Assembly (NCBI GenBank): GCA_038106885.1
Contig: JAYNFX010000002.1
Span: 36,107-100,106, forward strand
Reading direction: 5' to 3'
DNA length: 64,000 nt
Source: UBA3537 sp038106885
Lineage (GTDB): Bacteria; Bacteroidota; Bacteroidia; Flavobacteriales; Flavobacteriaceae
Part shown: in pieces, positions 18,195 to 27,604 of the stretch
Layout of the letters: each line of letters begins with the position of its first letter
Numbering within the stretch: position 1 is the stretch's first letter
Translations under genes and position numbers: made by a program
Notes under the pieces: model-generated
Databases searched by the model: none
Told to the model about the DNA's origin: nothing
What the model saw: the letters and a program-made list of their open reading frames with translations, nothing else

Positions 18195-19007
18195 TTATTG
18201 ATTTCCAAGAATAATTGGCATTCCTGAATCGCCAGAACCAATTACAATAACTTTACTATTTGGTGATTCAGCAAGTTTTACAGTGGCTTCTATTCCTTTA
18301 TCTTGTAATATTTTATCATTTAAAGAAGCACTTAGAATTCTATTCGCATCAGCTTTACCTTGAGCTTCAATTCGCTGTTTCTGTGCCTCTTTATCAGCAG
18401 TAACTAATCTAAATTCATATTCTAAGGATTGTTGTTCTTGCTTAAGTTTACCTTCAATAGCATTTTTTATAGTTTCTGGTAGTTTTACATCTTCAACTAA
18501 AACACGTTTTACATTTAGGTATTGACCATTCATTAGAGTTACCACTTCGTCAAGGATTTCTTGCTCAATAACATCACGTTTACTAGAGTACAATTGCTCA
18601 GGAGTATAACGTCCAACTACGCTTCTTGCTGCGGCATTTACTGCAGGATTTAAAAGTTCAATTACATAATCTTGCCCCTTAGTTTTTATAAGCTTTCCTA
18701 AGTTTTCATATTCTGGCTCATACCATATTGTACCATTAACACGAACTTCTAAACCATTAACTGATAAAACATTCATTTCATCAGAGATAGATTGTTGTCT
18801 TACTTTAAAAATTAACATAGAGTTCCATGGAGCAACAATATGGAAACCTTCTCCATAAGTCCTTTCAGTATTAATACCATCTCCAAAACGTTCGAATAAT
18901 ACTCCGCCTTCTCCAGGGCCAATTGTAACAGCTGCTTTTGAAATTATGATTAAAGCTAAGGCAATAGCGAATATTATAGGTAAACCAATTTTAGGTAAAT
19001 TTTGCAT
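18195..19007 (-). CDS. Prohibitin-family (SPFH domain) membrane protein
   Basis: A 270-residue protein with one N-terminal membrane segment (GLPIIFAIALALIIISKAAV) followed by an SPFH/prohibitin domain (GEGGVLFERFGDGINTERTY, VRQQSISDEMNVLSVNGLEV). A coiled-coil region rich in Gln/Glu/Ala follows (KLKQEQQSLEYEFRLVTADK). Prohibitins assemble into membrane rings that organise microdomains and modulate membrane proteases in other organisms. It lies 10 bases after the VWA gene on the same strand, so the pair is probably one operon. Confidence 0.9.
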   Translation of the reverse strand: MQNLPKIGLPIIFAIALALIIISKAAVTIGPGEGGVLFERFGDGINTERTYGEGFHIVAPWNSMLIFKVRQQSISDEMNVLSVNGLEVRVNGTIWYEPEYENLGKLIKTKGQDYVIELLNPAVNAAARSVVGRYTPEQLYSSKRDVIEQEILDEVVTLMNGQYLNVKRVLVEDVKLPETIKNAIEGKLKQEQQSLEYEFRLVTADKEAQKQRIEAQGKADANRILSASLNDKILQDKGIEATVKLAESPNSKVIVIGSGDSGMPIILGNQ

Positions 19008-19017
19008 TTTAATTATT

Positions 19018-21036
19018 TTATGTTAGACCATTATATTTTCGTAAAAACCATTCAATTGTTAGACTTAGCAACAAAATGGCTAAAAGATATTTTAAGTTAA
19101 TCAAAGGTAAAGATTTTTTCTCTAATTTATTAATGGAATTATAAAGATCATTCCTTAGTAAATGATCAATTAAGTTATTGTAATTGTAAAACGAATAACA
19201 TTGAGTTTCATATGTTTTAGCTAGTTCTTTAAGATATTGGTGATTAGAACTAAAAAATCTAGTTTCAATGTTTGAGGAAAGAATTTCAAATTCACCTTTT
19301 TTTGATATCGAATTATCAGTTGATAGTATTTTGTATGTATATAGTCCTGGAGAAAGATTATCAAGATTTATTTGATAAATTCCATTAACTATGTTCATAT
19401 CATAAACTAATATATTGTTTGTTTCAGAATAAATTTCAATTTTCAATTTTTTTGAAAAATTTTCCTTGAAATTATTATCATATAATTTCGCATATATATT
19501 AATTGGTATTGTTCCATCAAAAACTAATTCGTGTATTGACTTAATTTGTTCAGATCTTTCTTTTGTACTCAAGTATTGAAACAGAGAATAAAAGAATGAA
19601 TCAAACTTTGAAAAATTTAAATTCCTTTTAAAGCAATACATTCTCCATTTCCATATGTCTTCTCCAAAAAACACAACTTGTCTTAAACCATTATTATCAT
19701 TTGAAATAAGCAATGGCTGATCTGTCTCAACTCCATCTATGAATTTTTTTAGTATTAAATTATAACTTGATGAAAATTTTATTCTTCCTAAATTTGTTTT
19801 AATTGGTGGATAATTTTTAAAATCAATATTTTCTAAAGAAATATCTCCTGAAATATTACTCAAATAAGCCTGAGATTCATCTGTTAAATTAATCAAATCT
19901 TGAGTAAACAATTCCTGAACTTTATTTAAAAACCCTATGTCAGTTTTTGTTGAACTTACAATTAAATTATTAATTCCATGTTTCGTCAAAGATTCAAAAA
20001 CTTTTCCAAAATTATTATTTGGTTGATAGATTAAGGCCATTTCATATTTTGCAGGATTTTCCACAAAATCTTTAGGTTTTAAAAGATCTAAATTGAATTT
20101 TTTTTTGTTTCTTAAAATTGTACTATAGGTGCCTAAATCTGGGTGAGTGAGTTCGGAGATAAATGCAACATCAATTTTTTCATTTAATGCTTCGATCGTA
20201 AATTTTTTATTATTATTTAGAATTGATTTTTCACCTTCTATGGGTTTTAATTTTATTTCAAATGTATTTGATCCTTCTATGTTTGTTTTTAAATAAAAAG
20301 TATATGAGTTAGCTCTTTTGCTAGCTGATAATATTATTTTTTCATTAATTATCTTTTTACCTTTATTTTCAATAACTAATTCACTTTCTATTAATTTATT
20401 TCCATTATAATTAACAAATACCTCGACAGGAAATTCGTTTTCAAGAAAGGTATATTTATTAGTATTTATTTTGCTAATTTTTAAATCTTCATTAGAGATT
20501 GTATCTCCTACAACAATAGGATATATTAATTGATTTAACGGAATATCATAATTGTTTAAGTAATTTTCACCAAAAGTTTGATTACCATCTGAAATCAGAA
20601 CAATTGGGGCTACTTCACTTTTGTATATATTAAATATTGAATTTAAACTCTTGTTGATATTAGATTGTTTTGACTTAAAATCTAAACAATCTAATGGCTT
20701 TATTTCTTTTCCAAATGAAAATGAGTTGATTTTAAATTTTTTTTGTAATTCATTGTTAGATATTATTGACTTATAAATTTTTTTTACTTGATCAGCTTTA
20801 TTTAAGTGCTCAATTGATTGACTATTATCAACTATCAACACAAGACTTGGTTTTACTTTTTGTTTTTTTATCTGATCTATACTTAACTTAAAAAGCAATA
20901 GTATTAAAATAGAGATTGATATTGTCCTGAAAAAAGTTAATAACCAAAAAATTATATTCGATTTATTCCATGGTCTATATTGAAAAAGCGCTACAAGTAG
21001 CGCTAAAAAAAGTGATATTAAAATGCCTAAAAACAA
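19018..21036 (-). CDS. VWA-like membrane protein
   Basis: A 672-residue protein with two N-terminal membrane helices (FLGILISLFLALLVALFQY; IIFWLLTFFRTISISILILLLF) and one at the C-terminus (LKYLLAILLLSLTIEWFL). In between, LVLIVDNSQSIEHLNK carries the DxSxS metal-site motif of von Willebrand A domains, and IVLISDGNQTFGEN the later MIDAS aspartate. The large middle part should be periplasmic. The start is TTG at 21034-21036: the stop upstream is eight codons away and no ATG intervenes. Its role is unknown; pairing with the prohibitin gene is seen in flavobacteria and may reflect an envelope complex. Confidence 0.8.
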   Translation of the reverse strand: MFLGILISLFLALLVALFQYRPWNKSNIIFWLLTFFRTISISILILLLFKLSIDQIKKQKVKPSLVLIVDNSQSIEHLNKADQVKKIYKSIISNNELQKKFKINSFSFGKEIKPLDCLDFKSKQSNINKSLNSIFNIYKSEVAPIVLISDGNQTFGENYLNNYDIPLNQLIYPIVVGDTISNEDLKISKINTNKYTFLENEFPVEVFVNYNGNKLIESELVIENKGKKIINEKIILSASKRANSYTFYLKTNIEGSNTFEIKLKPIEGEKSILNNNKKFTIEALNEKIDVAFISELTHPDLGTYSTILRNKKKFNLDLLKPKDFVENPAKYEMALIYQPNNNFGKVFESLTKHGINNLIVSSTKTDIGFLNKVQELFTQDLINLTDESQAYLSNISGDISLENIDFKNYPPIKTNLGRIKFSSSYNLILKKFIDGVETDQPLLISNDNNGLRQVVFFGEDIWKWRMYCFKRNLNFSKFDSFFYSLFQYLSTKERSEQIKSIHELVFDGTIPINIYAKLYDNNFKENFSKKLKIEIYSETNNILVYDMNIVNGIYQINLDNLSPGLYTYKILSTDNSISKKGEFEILSSNIETRFFSSNHQYLKELAKTYETQCYSFYNYNNLIDHLLRNDLYNSINKLEKKSLPLINLKYLLAILLLSLTIEWFLRKYNGLT

Positions 21037-21067
21037 ATTAAATTTTTGTGGTTTTTTTTAAAATAAA

Positions 21068-21814
21068 CTAAGTTAACATGCCACCATCAACATGGATTGT
21101 TTGACCGGTAATATAAGAAGACATATCACTAGCCAAAAAGACACAAGCATTAGCAATATCATTTGGAGTTCCACCACGTTTAAGTGGAATCCCAGAACGC
21201 CATTGGTCTACTGTTGACTGGTCAAGTTTAGCTGTCATTTCAGTTTCAATAAAACCTGGAGCAATAACATTACATCTTATATTTCTTGAACCTAATTCAA
21301 GAGCAACTGATTTAGAAAAACCTATTATACCAGCTTTTGAGGCAGCATAATTAGTTTGTCCAGCATTTCCCTTTACACCAACAACTGAACTCATATTGAT
21401 AATTGACCCTTTTCTTTGTTTTAGCATTGTTCTTTGAACTGCCTTTGTCATATTAAAAACTGATTTCAAATTAACCTCAATCACTTTATCGAAATCTTCT
21501 TCACCCATTCGCATTAACAAATTATCCTTTGTTATTCCAGCATTGTTTATTAAAATATCAATTTGACCAAAATCACTAATGACATCAGTAATTAATTTTT
21601 GTGATGAATTAAAATCTGAAGCATCACTTTTATAAGATTTTACTTTAACACCGTGTTCTAAAAGTTCGTCTTGTAATTTGATTGCAGAATCTACAGATGA
21701 ACTGTAAGTAAATGCAACGTTTGAACCGTTCTCGGCGAAAACTCTTGCAATACCACTACCAATACCTCTACTTGCACCAGTAATTATTGCTGTCTTTCCT
21801 TGTAATAATTTCAT
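21068..21814 (-). CDS. fabG: 3-oxoacyl-[acyl-carrier-protein] reductase
   Basis: A 248-residue short-chain dehydrogenase, the NADPH-dependent reductase of fatty-acid elongation. The nucleotide motif is TGASRGIGSGIA (residues about 13-24), NNAG follows, and the catalytic Ser-Tyr-Lys set is in NMSSVVGVKGNAGQTNYAASKAG. The C-terminal end ITGQTIHVDGGM is typical of FabG. It lies between sucD and the VWA gene, all on the minus strand, with its own 93-base upstream gap. Confidence 0.95.
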   Translation of the reverse strand: MKLLQGKTAIITGASRGIGSGIARVFAENGSNVAFTYSSSVDSAIKLQDELLEHGVKVKSYKSDASDFNSSQKLITDVISDFGQIDILINNAGITKDNLLMRMGEEDFDKVIEVNLKSVFNMTKAVQRTMLKQRKGSIINMSSVVGVKGNAGQTNYAASKAGIIGFSKSVALELGSRNIRCNVIAPGFIETEMTAKLDQSTVDQWRSGIPLKRGGTPNDIANACVFLASDMSSYITGQTIHVDGGMLT

Positions 21815-21907
21815 CTTTTAATTTATTTAATTATATATAATTTCGTGTTGAATGTTGAAAATTTATTAAGATATATATTATCAATTTAACTATTTTAATT
21901 TTTTTGG

Positions 21908-22780
21908 CTATGCTAAAACTTGAGCAACCTTTTTTCCAATTTCTGCTGGTGAATTAACTACATGAATACCACATTCACGCATAATTCTTTTTTTTGCTTG
22001 AGCAGTATCATCGCTACCACCAACAATTGCACCAGCGTGCCCCATTGTTCTACCCGCTGGGGCAGTTTCTCCAGCAATAAAACCTACTACAGGTTTGGTG
22101 CTATTGCTATTTTTATACCACTTAGCTGCATCTCCTTCGAGTTGTCCACCTATTTCTCCAATCATAACAACACAATCCGTTTGGTTGTCGTTTATTAATA
22201 ATTCCAATGCATCTTTAGTTGTTGTGCCAATTATGGGATCGCCTCCAATTCCTATAGCTGTAGATATACCCAATCCCTGCTTTACAACTTGGTCAGCAGC
22301 CTCATATGTCAATGTACCAGATTTTGATACTACCCCCACTCTACCTTTTTTAAATACAAAACCAGGCATTATACCTACTTTAGCTTCATCAGGAGTTATA
22401 ACACCAGGACAATTAGGACCAATAAGCCTACATTTCTTATTCTTGATATAATTTGAGGCTTTAATCATGTCAGAAACAGGAATTCCCTCTGTAATGGTAA
22501 TTATAACTTCAATTCCAGCATCAGCTGCTTCCATAATAGCATCTGCAGCAAATGCCGGAGGTACAAAAATAATAGAAGTATTTGCTTCTACATTTTTTAC
22601 AGCTTGTTCTACAGTATTAAAAACAGGTTTTCCAAGATGACTTTGACCGCCTTTACCGGGAGTAACACCGCCAACAACATTTGATCCATAAGCTATCATT
22701 TGTTCAGCATGAAATGTTCCTTCGCTTCCTGTAAAGCCTTGAACAATAATTTTCGAATTTTTATTAACTAATACACTCAT
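21908..22780 (-). CDS. sucD: Succinyl-CoA synthetase alpha subunit
   Basis: A 290-residue alpha subunit of the TCA-cycle succinyl-CoA ligase. The N-terminal CoA-binding Rossmann motif is VQGFTGSEGTFHAEQM. The phosphohistidine lies near residue 245 in MGHAGAIVGGSDDTA. GPNCPGVITPDEAKVGIMPG is the conserved CoA-ligase block. The beta subunit gene is not in this window. A TAAATTTGC promoter-like element stands 25 bases before the start. Confidence 0.97.
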   Translation of the reverse strand: MSVLVNKNSKIIVQGFTGSEGTFHAEQMIAYGSNVVGGVTPGKGGQSHLGKPVFNTVEQAVKNVEANTSIIFVPPAFAADAIMEAADAGIEVIITITEGIPVSDMIKASNYIKNKKCRLIGPNCPGVITPDEAKVGIMPGFVFKKGRVGVVSKSGTLTYEAADQVVKQGLGISTAIGIGGDPIIGTTTKDALELLINDNQTDCVVMIGEIGGQLEGDAAKWYKNSNSTKPVVGFIAGETAPAGRTMGHAGAIVGGSDDTAQAKKRIMRECGIHVVNSPAEIGKKVAQVLA

Positions 22781-22805
22781 TTATGTTGATTTATTGGTTG
22801 GTTAG

Positions 22806-22813
22806 CAAATTTA
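22806..22813 (-). promoter_or_regulatory. -7 element (TAAATTTG, minus strand) of sucD
   Basis: On the minus strand this reads TAAATTTG followed by C, a full match to TAnnTTTG. It ends 25 bases before the sucD start. No TTTG lies at -33. Confidence 0.5.
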
Positions 22814-22845
22814 ATTTATTGGATTTAAATTAAAACGATAATTTT

Positions 22846-23781
22846 TTATTTTTCCTTTAATTTTTCAACAATTTGTGGAAGCTTACGTAAAATTGCTAAT
22901 TCTTTTAGTTTTAATCTCGATTCTTCTATTGGAGTTCCAAAATATGTTTTATTACCAACCACTGATTTTGTAACACCTGTCTGACCTAGGATAGTTGAAT
23001 TTGATCCGATAGTTATTCCGCTATTTGTGCCTACTTGACCCCAAATTGTAACATCATCTTCAATAACACAGCAACCAGCAATTCCAGTTTGAGATGCTAT
23101 TAAGCAATTTTTACCAATAATTGTATCATGTCCTATCTGAATTTGATTATCTAATTTTGTTCCAAAATTAATAGTTGTCTTTGAAGTAACTCCTCTGTCG
23201 ATTGTACAAGACGAGCCTATATGAACATTATCACCAATAGTAACCCCACCTCCAGAAATTAATTTATCGTATCCATTTTTTTTCTTTTTGTAGTAAAATG
23301 CATCTCCACCGATTATAGTTCCAGAACCAATTTCAACATTATTTCCAATATTCGTATCAGAAATAATAGTCACATTCGGATGAATAATACAGTTATTACC
23401 AATCTTCACATTAGGACCTATGAAAACGTTTGGTTGAATTATAGTGTCTAAACCAATTATTGTATCTGGGTTAATGCTAACTGAAGAAGAAACAAAAGGT
23501 TTGAAGTATTTAGTTAACTTATTAAAATCATCAAAAGGATTATCAGAAATTAATAATGCTTTACCCTGAGGACATTTTACAATTTTATTAATTAGTATTA
23601 TTGTAGCATCAGATTTCAATGCTTTATCATAATATTTCGGATGATCAACAAATACAATATCACCCGATTTAACAACATGTATTTCATTCATTCCTAAAAC
23701 TGGGAAATTTTCATCACCAACATAATCGCAATTTAGAATTAAAGCAATTTGTTTTAAGGTTTGTGGCTGAAAAAACTTCAT
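22846..23781 (-). CDS. LpxD-like N-acyltransferase paralogue
   Basis: A 311-residue left-handed beta-helix protein with an LpxD-type N-terminal domain (LNCDYVGDENFPVLGMNEI, GDIVFVDHPKYYDKAL) and many hexapeptide repeats. The histidine that matches the LpxD catalytic base is kept (IQIGHDTIIGKN). The second conserved histidine of LpxD, found in GQVGFAGHI of the other copy at 26559-27581, is replaced here (GQVGTNSGI). It may acylate a different sugar nucleotide or act late in lipid A or capsule synthesis. It lies 6 bases after efp, within the lipid A operon. Confidence 0.85.
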   Translation of the reverse strand: MKFFQPQTLKQIALILNCDYVGDENFPVLGMNEIHVVKSGDIVFVDHPKYYDKALKSDATIILINKIVKCPQGKALLISDNPFDDFNKLTKYFKPFVSSSVSINPDTIIGLDTIIQPNVFIGPNVKIGNNCIIHPNVTIISDTNIGNNVEIGSGTIIGGDAFYYKKKKNGYDKLISGGGVTIGDNVHIGSSCTIDRGVTSKTTINFGTKLDNQIQIGHDTIIGKNCLIASQTGIAGCCVIEDDVTIWGQVGTNSGITIGSNSTILGQTGVTKSVVGNKTYFGTPIEESRLKLKELAILRKLPQIVEKLKEK

Positions 23782-23787
23782 ATAACC

Positions 23788-24354
23788 TTAATCTTTTACT
23801 CGTTCTTTGTAATTCCCCTTTGAAGTTTCAACTTTTATTTTATCTCCTTCATTTATAAAAAGAGGAACCATTATTGTTGCTCCTGTTTCAACAGTAGCTG
23901 GTTTTGTTGCGTTTGTTGCCGTATTGCCTTTTATTCCTGGTTCAGTAGCAGTTACTTCCAAAATAACACTAGCTGGCATTTCCACTGAAAGCGGCATATC
24001 ATCTTCAGAATTTATTATAACCGTAACAACTTCTCCTTCTTTCAGTAAATCAGGATTTTCAATAGCATTTTTATTAATTGTGATTTGATTATAATCTTCG
24101 ATATTCATAAAATGAAATTGATCACCCTCAGGGTATAAATATTGAAATTTGTGCGTTTCTACTCTTACATCATCAATTTTATGCCCTGCTGAAAAAGTGT
24201 TATCAATTACTTTCCCAGTAGTTACACTTTTTAATTTTGTACGAACAAACGCTGGTCCTTTTCCAGGTTTAACGTGTAAGAATTCAATGATTTTAAAAAT
24301 ATCATGATTATACCTTATACATAGTCCATTTCGAATATCTGAAGTATTTGCCAT
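23788..24354 (-). CDS. efp: Elongation factor P
   Basis: A 188-residue translation factor that rescues ribosomes stalled at polyproline. The N-terminal KOW-like domain carries the loop KPGKGPAFVRTKL; the tip lysine is Lys32, the position that is modified in E. coli. Two OB domains follow, with the C-terminal signature GDKIKVETSKGNYKERV. Its place inside the lipid A cluster, between lpxA (6 bases) and the lpxD-like paralogue (6 bases), is a flavobacterial arrangement. Confidence 0.96.
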   Translation of the reverse strand: MANTSDIRNGLCIRYNHDIFKIIEFLHVKPGKGPAFVRTKLKSVTTGKVIDNTFSAGHKIDDVRVETHKFQYLYPEGDQFHFMNIEDYNQITINKNAIENPDLLKEGEVVTVIINSEDDMPLSVEMPASVILEVTATEPGIKGNTATNATKPATVETGATIMVPLFINEGDKIKVETSKGNYKERVKD

Positions 24355-24360
24355 AGATAA

Positions 24361-25146
24361 TTAATTTGATTTAAAATAGCCTTTCATTATTCCTCTGTGT
24401 GAGTTTTTAATAAATTGTAAAATTTCATCTCTTTCTGGAGTAGCTTCCATTTCCGCTTCAATTATAGCAGAGGCCTGAGTGTTATTATAATTTTTTTGAT
24501 ACAATAATCTAAAAATACCTTGAATTTCTCTTATTTTTTCAGTAGTATATCCTCTTCTTCTTAGGCCAACTGAGTTAATTCCAACATATGAAAGTGGTTC
24601 ACGAGCAGCTTTTACATAAGGAGGTACATCTTTTCTTACCAAAGAACCACCAGTCACAAAGGCGTGATTACCAATCGAGCAAAATTGATGAACTGCAGTC
24701 ATACCAGCTAAAACAACATAGTCACCAACCGTTATATGGCCTGCCAAAGTACTATTATTTGAAAAAATACAATTTTTCCCTACTAGGCAATCGTGAGCAA
24801 TATGACAATAAGCCATAATGAGACAATTATCCCCTATTACAGTTTTCATTCTATCTGTAGTTCCTCTGTTAATTGTTACACACTCTCTTATTGTAACATT
24901 ATTTCCAATAACTACAGTAGTATCTTCGTCATTATATTTTAAATCCTGTGGGATTGCTGAAATTACCGAGCCAGGAAAAATATTACAATTTTTACCTATG
25001 CGAGCACCTTCCATAATTGTAACATTTGATCCAATCCATGTACCCTCACCAATGACTACATTATTATTTATAGTACTAAAGGGTTCTATAACTACATTTT
25101 TTGCAATTTTTGCTCCAGGATGAACGTAAGCTAGTGGTTGATTCAT
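24361..25146 (-). CDS. lpxA: UDP-N-acetylglucosamine acyltransferase
   Basis: A 261-residue trimeric beta-helix enzyme that adds the first 3-hydroxyacyl chain in lipid A synthesis. The conserved AYCHIAHDCLVGKNCIFSNN holds the catalytic histidine; GHITVGDYVVLAGMTAVHQF continues the repeats, and PPYVKAAREPLSYVGINSVGLRRRG is the C-terminal family block. It follows lpxC/fabZ by 12 bases. Confidence 0.97.
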   Translation of the reverse strand: MNQPLAYVHPGAKIAKNVVIEPFSTINNNVVIGEGTWIGSNVTIMEGARIGKNCNIFPGSVISAIPQDLKYNDEDTTVVIGNNVTIRECVTINRGTTDRMKTVIGDNCLIMAYCHIAHDCLVGKNCIFSNNSTLAGHITVGDYVVLAGMTAVHQFCSIGNHAFVTGGSLVRKDVPPYVKAAREPLSYVGINSVGLRRRGYTTEKIREIQGIFRLLYQKNYNNTQASAIIEAEMEATPERDEILQFIKNSHRGIMKGYFKSN

Positions 25147-25158
25147 GTTATAATAAAT

Positions 25159-26562
25159 TTATTTGACTTTTGTAATTTGAGCCATTAATTCAGCTTCTGC
25201 ACAAAGTTTACCATTTGCATAGGTAAATCCTTGCATATGACAAATACCCCTTCTAATTGGAGTAATTAATGAACAGCTGAAAATTAATGTATCACCAGGT
25301 ACTACTTTTTGTTTAAATTTAACTTTGTCAATTTTCATAAAAAATGTTAGATAATTTTCAGGGTCTGGGACAGTATTTAAGACTAAAATACCACCTGTCT
25401 GCGCCATAGCTTCAACAATTAAAACCCCGGGCATTACAGGAGCACCAGGAAAATGACCTTTAAAGAAGTCCTCATTCATGGTAACATTTTTAGAACCGAT
25501 TACATGATTTGGTGATAATTCAAAAACTTTATCAATCATTAGAAATGGAGGTCTGTGCGGTAGCATGTCCATTATAGCATTTACGTCCATTACTGGTACT
25601 TGATTTAAGTCTACAGCAGGCATATTGTTCCTTTTTTCAATCTTTATAATCTTAGACATTTTTTTTGCAAATTGTGTATTTACATAATGACCAGGCTTAT
25701 TTGCAATTACCTTTCCCTTTAATCTAGTACCAATTAGTGCAAGATCACCAACAACGTCTAAAAGTTTGTGACGTGCTGCCTCGTTTGGGTAATGTAAATT
25801 TAAATTATCCAAAATACCATTTGGTTTGACAGCGATAGTCTCTTTATTAAAGGCAATTTTAAGTTTTTCCATTGTATCTTTTGAAAGAGGTTTATCAACA
25901 TATACAATTGCATTATTTAAATCCCCTCCTTTAATTAGTCCTTCTTCAAGTAACATTTCAAGTTCATGTAGAAAACTAAATGTTCTTGAATTAGAAATCT
26001 CATCTTTAAAATTTGAAAGCTTAGTTAAATTTGCATTTTGAGTACCTAAAACCTTTGTGCCGAAATCAACCATTGTAGTTACTTGATACTCTTCTGATGG
26101 AATTATTGTTATTTCACTTCCAGTATCTTCGTCAGTGTAAGAAATTACATCTTTAACGACATAGACTTCACGGAAATTATCAAGTTCTTTTACACCAGCT
26201 TTTTCCAATGCTTCAATAAAAAATTTCGATGAACCATCCATTATGGGTGGTTCTGAACTATCTAACTCAATAATTACATTGTCGATTTCTAAACCTACAA
26301 GAGCGGCCAGAACATGTTCACATGTTTGTATCGATACTCCATTTTTCTCTAAACAAGTACCTCTCTGTGTACTAGTTACTAGGCTTGCGTCAGCCTTAAT
26401 TATTGGTTCACCTTCTAAATCTACTCTCTTAAATGCATAGCCAAAATTTGCTCCAGCAGGTAAAAATTTTAAAGTGACATTTTTACCAGTATGTAAACCA
26501 ACACCTTTTAATGATGTACTTTTTGATATAGTTGTTTGTTTATAATCAGTTTTAGTTATCAT
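25159..26562 (-). CDS. lpxC/fabZ: Bifunctional LpxC deacetylase / FabZ dehydratase fusion
   Basis: A 467-residue fusion. Residues 1 to about 310 are LpxC, the zinc deacetylase that commits to lipid A: TQRGTCLEKNGVSIQTCEHVLAAL carries a zinc histidine and HKLLDVVGDLALIG the further metal ligands. Residues about 320-467 are FabZ, the 3-hydroxyacyl-ACP dehydratase: MLPHRPPFLMIDKV holds the catalytic His, and GHFPGAPVMPGVLIVEAMAQ the catalytic Glu. The fusion is characteristic of Bacteroidota. Its ATG overlaps the lpxD stop by 4 bases. Confidence 0.97.
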   Translation of the reverse strand: MITKTDYKQTTISKSTSLKGVGLHTGKNVTLKFLPAGANFGYAFKRVDLEGEPIIKADASLVTSTQRGTCLEKNGVSIQTCEHVLAALVGLEIDNVIIELDSSEPPIMDGSSKFFIEALEKAGVKELDNFREVYVVKDVISYTDEDTGSEITIIPSEEYQVTTMVDFGTKVLGTQNANLTKLSNFKDEISNSRTFSFLHELEMLLEEGLIKGGDLNNAIVYVDKPLSKDTMEKLKIAFNKETIAVKPNGILDNLNLHYPNEAARHKLLDVVGDLALIGTRLKGKVIANKPGHYVNTQFAKKMSKIIKIEKRNNMPAVDLNQVPVMDVNAIMDMLPHRPPFLMIDKVFELSPNHVIGSKNVTMNEDFFKGHFPGAPVMPGVLIVEAMAQTGGILVLNTVPDPENYLTFFMKIDKVKFKQKVVPGDTLIFSCSLITPIRRGICHMQGFTYANGKLCAEAELMAQITKVK

Positions 26563-27581
26563 TTCTTAATATTTTTTTCAATCAAATTGATAGTTTTAAC
26601 GATCTTAGGTAAATTTTTGAAATGAACATAAGATTTATAAAATTTTCCATAATCAAAAGCTGGAGTGCCTTGTAGAACTTCATTATCAGAAATATTTTTT
26701 GAAACTCCAGATTGACCTTGGATCTTAACATTATTTCCTATTGTTATGTGGCCAGCAAATCCAACTTGACCTCCAATTTGACAATTACTGCCAATTTTTG
26801 TTGATCCGGCAATACCAGTTTGAGCAGCAATAACCGTATTTTCACCTACTATTACATTATGTGCAATTTGAATTTGGTTATCAAGTTTGACACCCTTTTT
26901 AATAATTGTAGATCCTAAAGTAGCTCTATCAATTGTTGTACAGGAACCAATATCAACAAAATCTTCAATAATTACATTTCCAATTTGTGGCACTTTTTTA
27001 TACACACCCGAGTCATCTGGTGAAAAACCAAAGCCATCAGCTCCTATGACACAGTTAGCTTCTATATTACAATTATTTCCAATTAGGCAATCATGGTAAA
27101 TTTTAACACCAGGACGAAGAGTTGTATTATTGCCAATTATAACATTATCACCAATGTAGACATTAGGAAAGATTTTAACGTCATTTCCTATTTTTACATT
27201 GCTTCCAACATATGCAAATGCACCAATGTAACAGTTTAATCCATATGATGCAGAATCAGAAATATGAGATGAAGAATCAATACCTATATTATTAGTTTTA
27301 AGCGAATTGTAATAATCTAAAAGAGTAGAAAAAGCTGAATATGCATTAGAAACCTTAATTAAGGTGGGGCTAATTTCTTTTTCAGGAACAAAATCGTTAT
27401 TTACAATTACAATAGATGCCCTAGTGGAGTATATATGTGGAGTGTACTTGGGATTTGCTAAAAAAGTTAATGATCCAACTTCTCCTTCTTCAATCTTAGA
27501 CAAATTATGCACCTCAGTATCTTTATCCCCGAGAATCTCTCCGTTGAGGAGATCTGCTATTTGGTTGGCTGTAAATTTCAT
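26559..27581 (-). CDS. lpxD: UDP-3-O-acylglucosamine N-acyltransferase
   Basis: A 340-residue enzyme that adds the second acyl chain in lipid A synthesis. An N-terminal uridine-binding domain (ADLLNGEILGDKDTEVHNL, GSLTFLANPKYTPHIY) precedes the hexapeptide beta-helix. The catalytic-base histidine is in IQIAHNVIVGENT and the second conserved histidine in GQVGFAGHITIG. These make it the orthodox LpxD of the two copies in this window. It overlaps lpxC/fabZ by 4 bases. Confidence 0.95.
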   Translation of the reverse strand: MKFTANQIADLLNGEILGDKDTEVHNLSKIEEGEVGSLTFLANPKYTPHIYSTRASIVIVNNDFVPEKEISPTLIKVSNAYSAFSTLLDYYNSLKTNNIGIDSSSHISDSASYGLNCYIGAFAYVGSNVKIGNDVKIFPNVYIGDNVIIGNNTTLRPGVKIYHDCLIGNNCNIEANCVIGADGFGFSPDDSGVYKKVPQIGNVIIEDFVDIGSCTTIDRATLGSTIIKKGVKLDNQIQIAHNVIVGENTVIAAQTGIAGSTKIGSNCQIGGQVGFAGHITIGNNVKIQGQSGVSKNISDNEVLQGTPAFDYGKFYKSYVHFKNLPKIVKTINLIEKNIKK

Positions 27582-27604
27582 AGCTGTACAAAAATATGAA
27601 AAAA

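Noticed and set aside
22095..22451. 118-codon plus-strand frame inside sucD
   Set aside because: Proline/serine-rich translation of the complementary strand of a highly conserved gene; no independent evidence.
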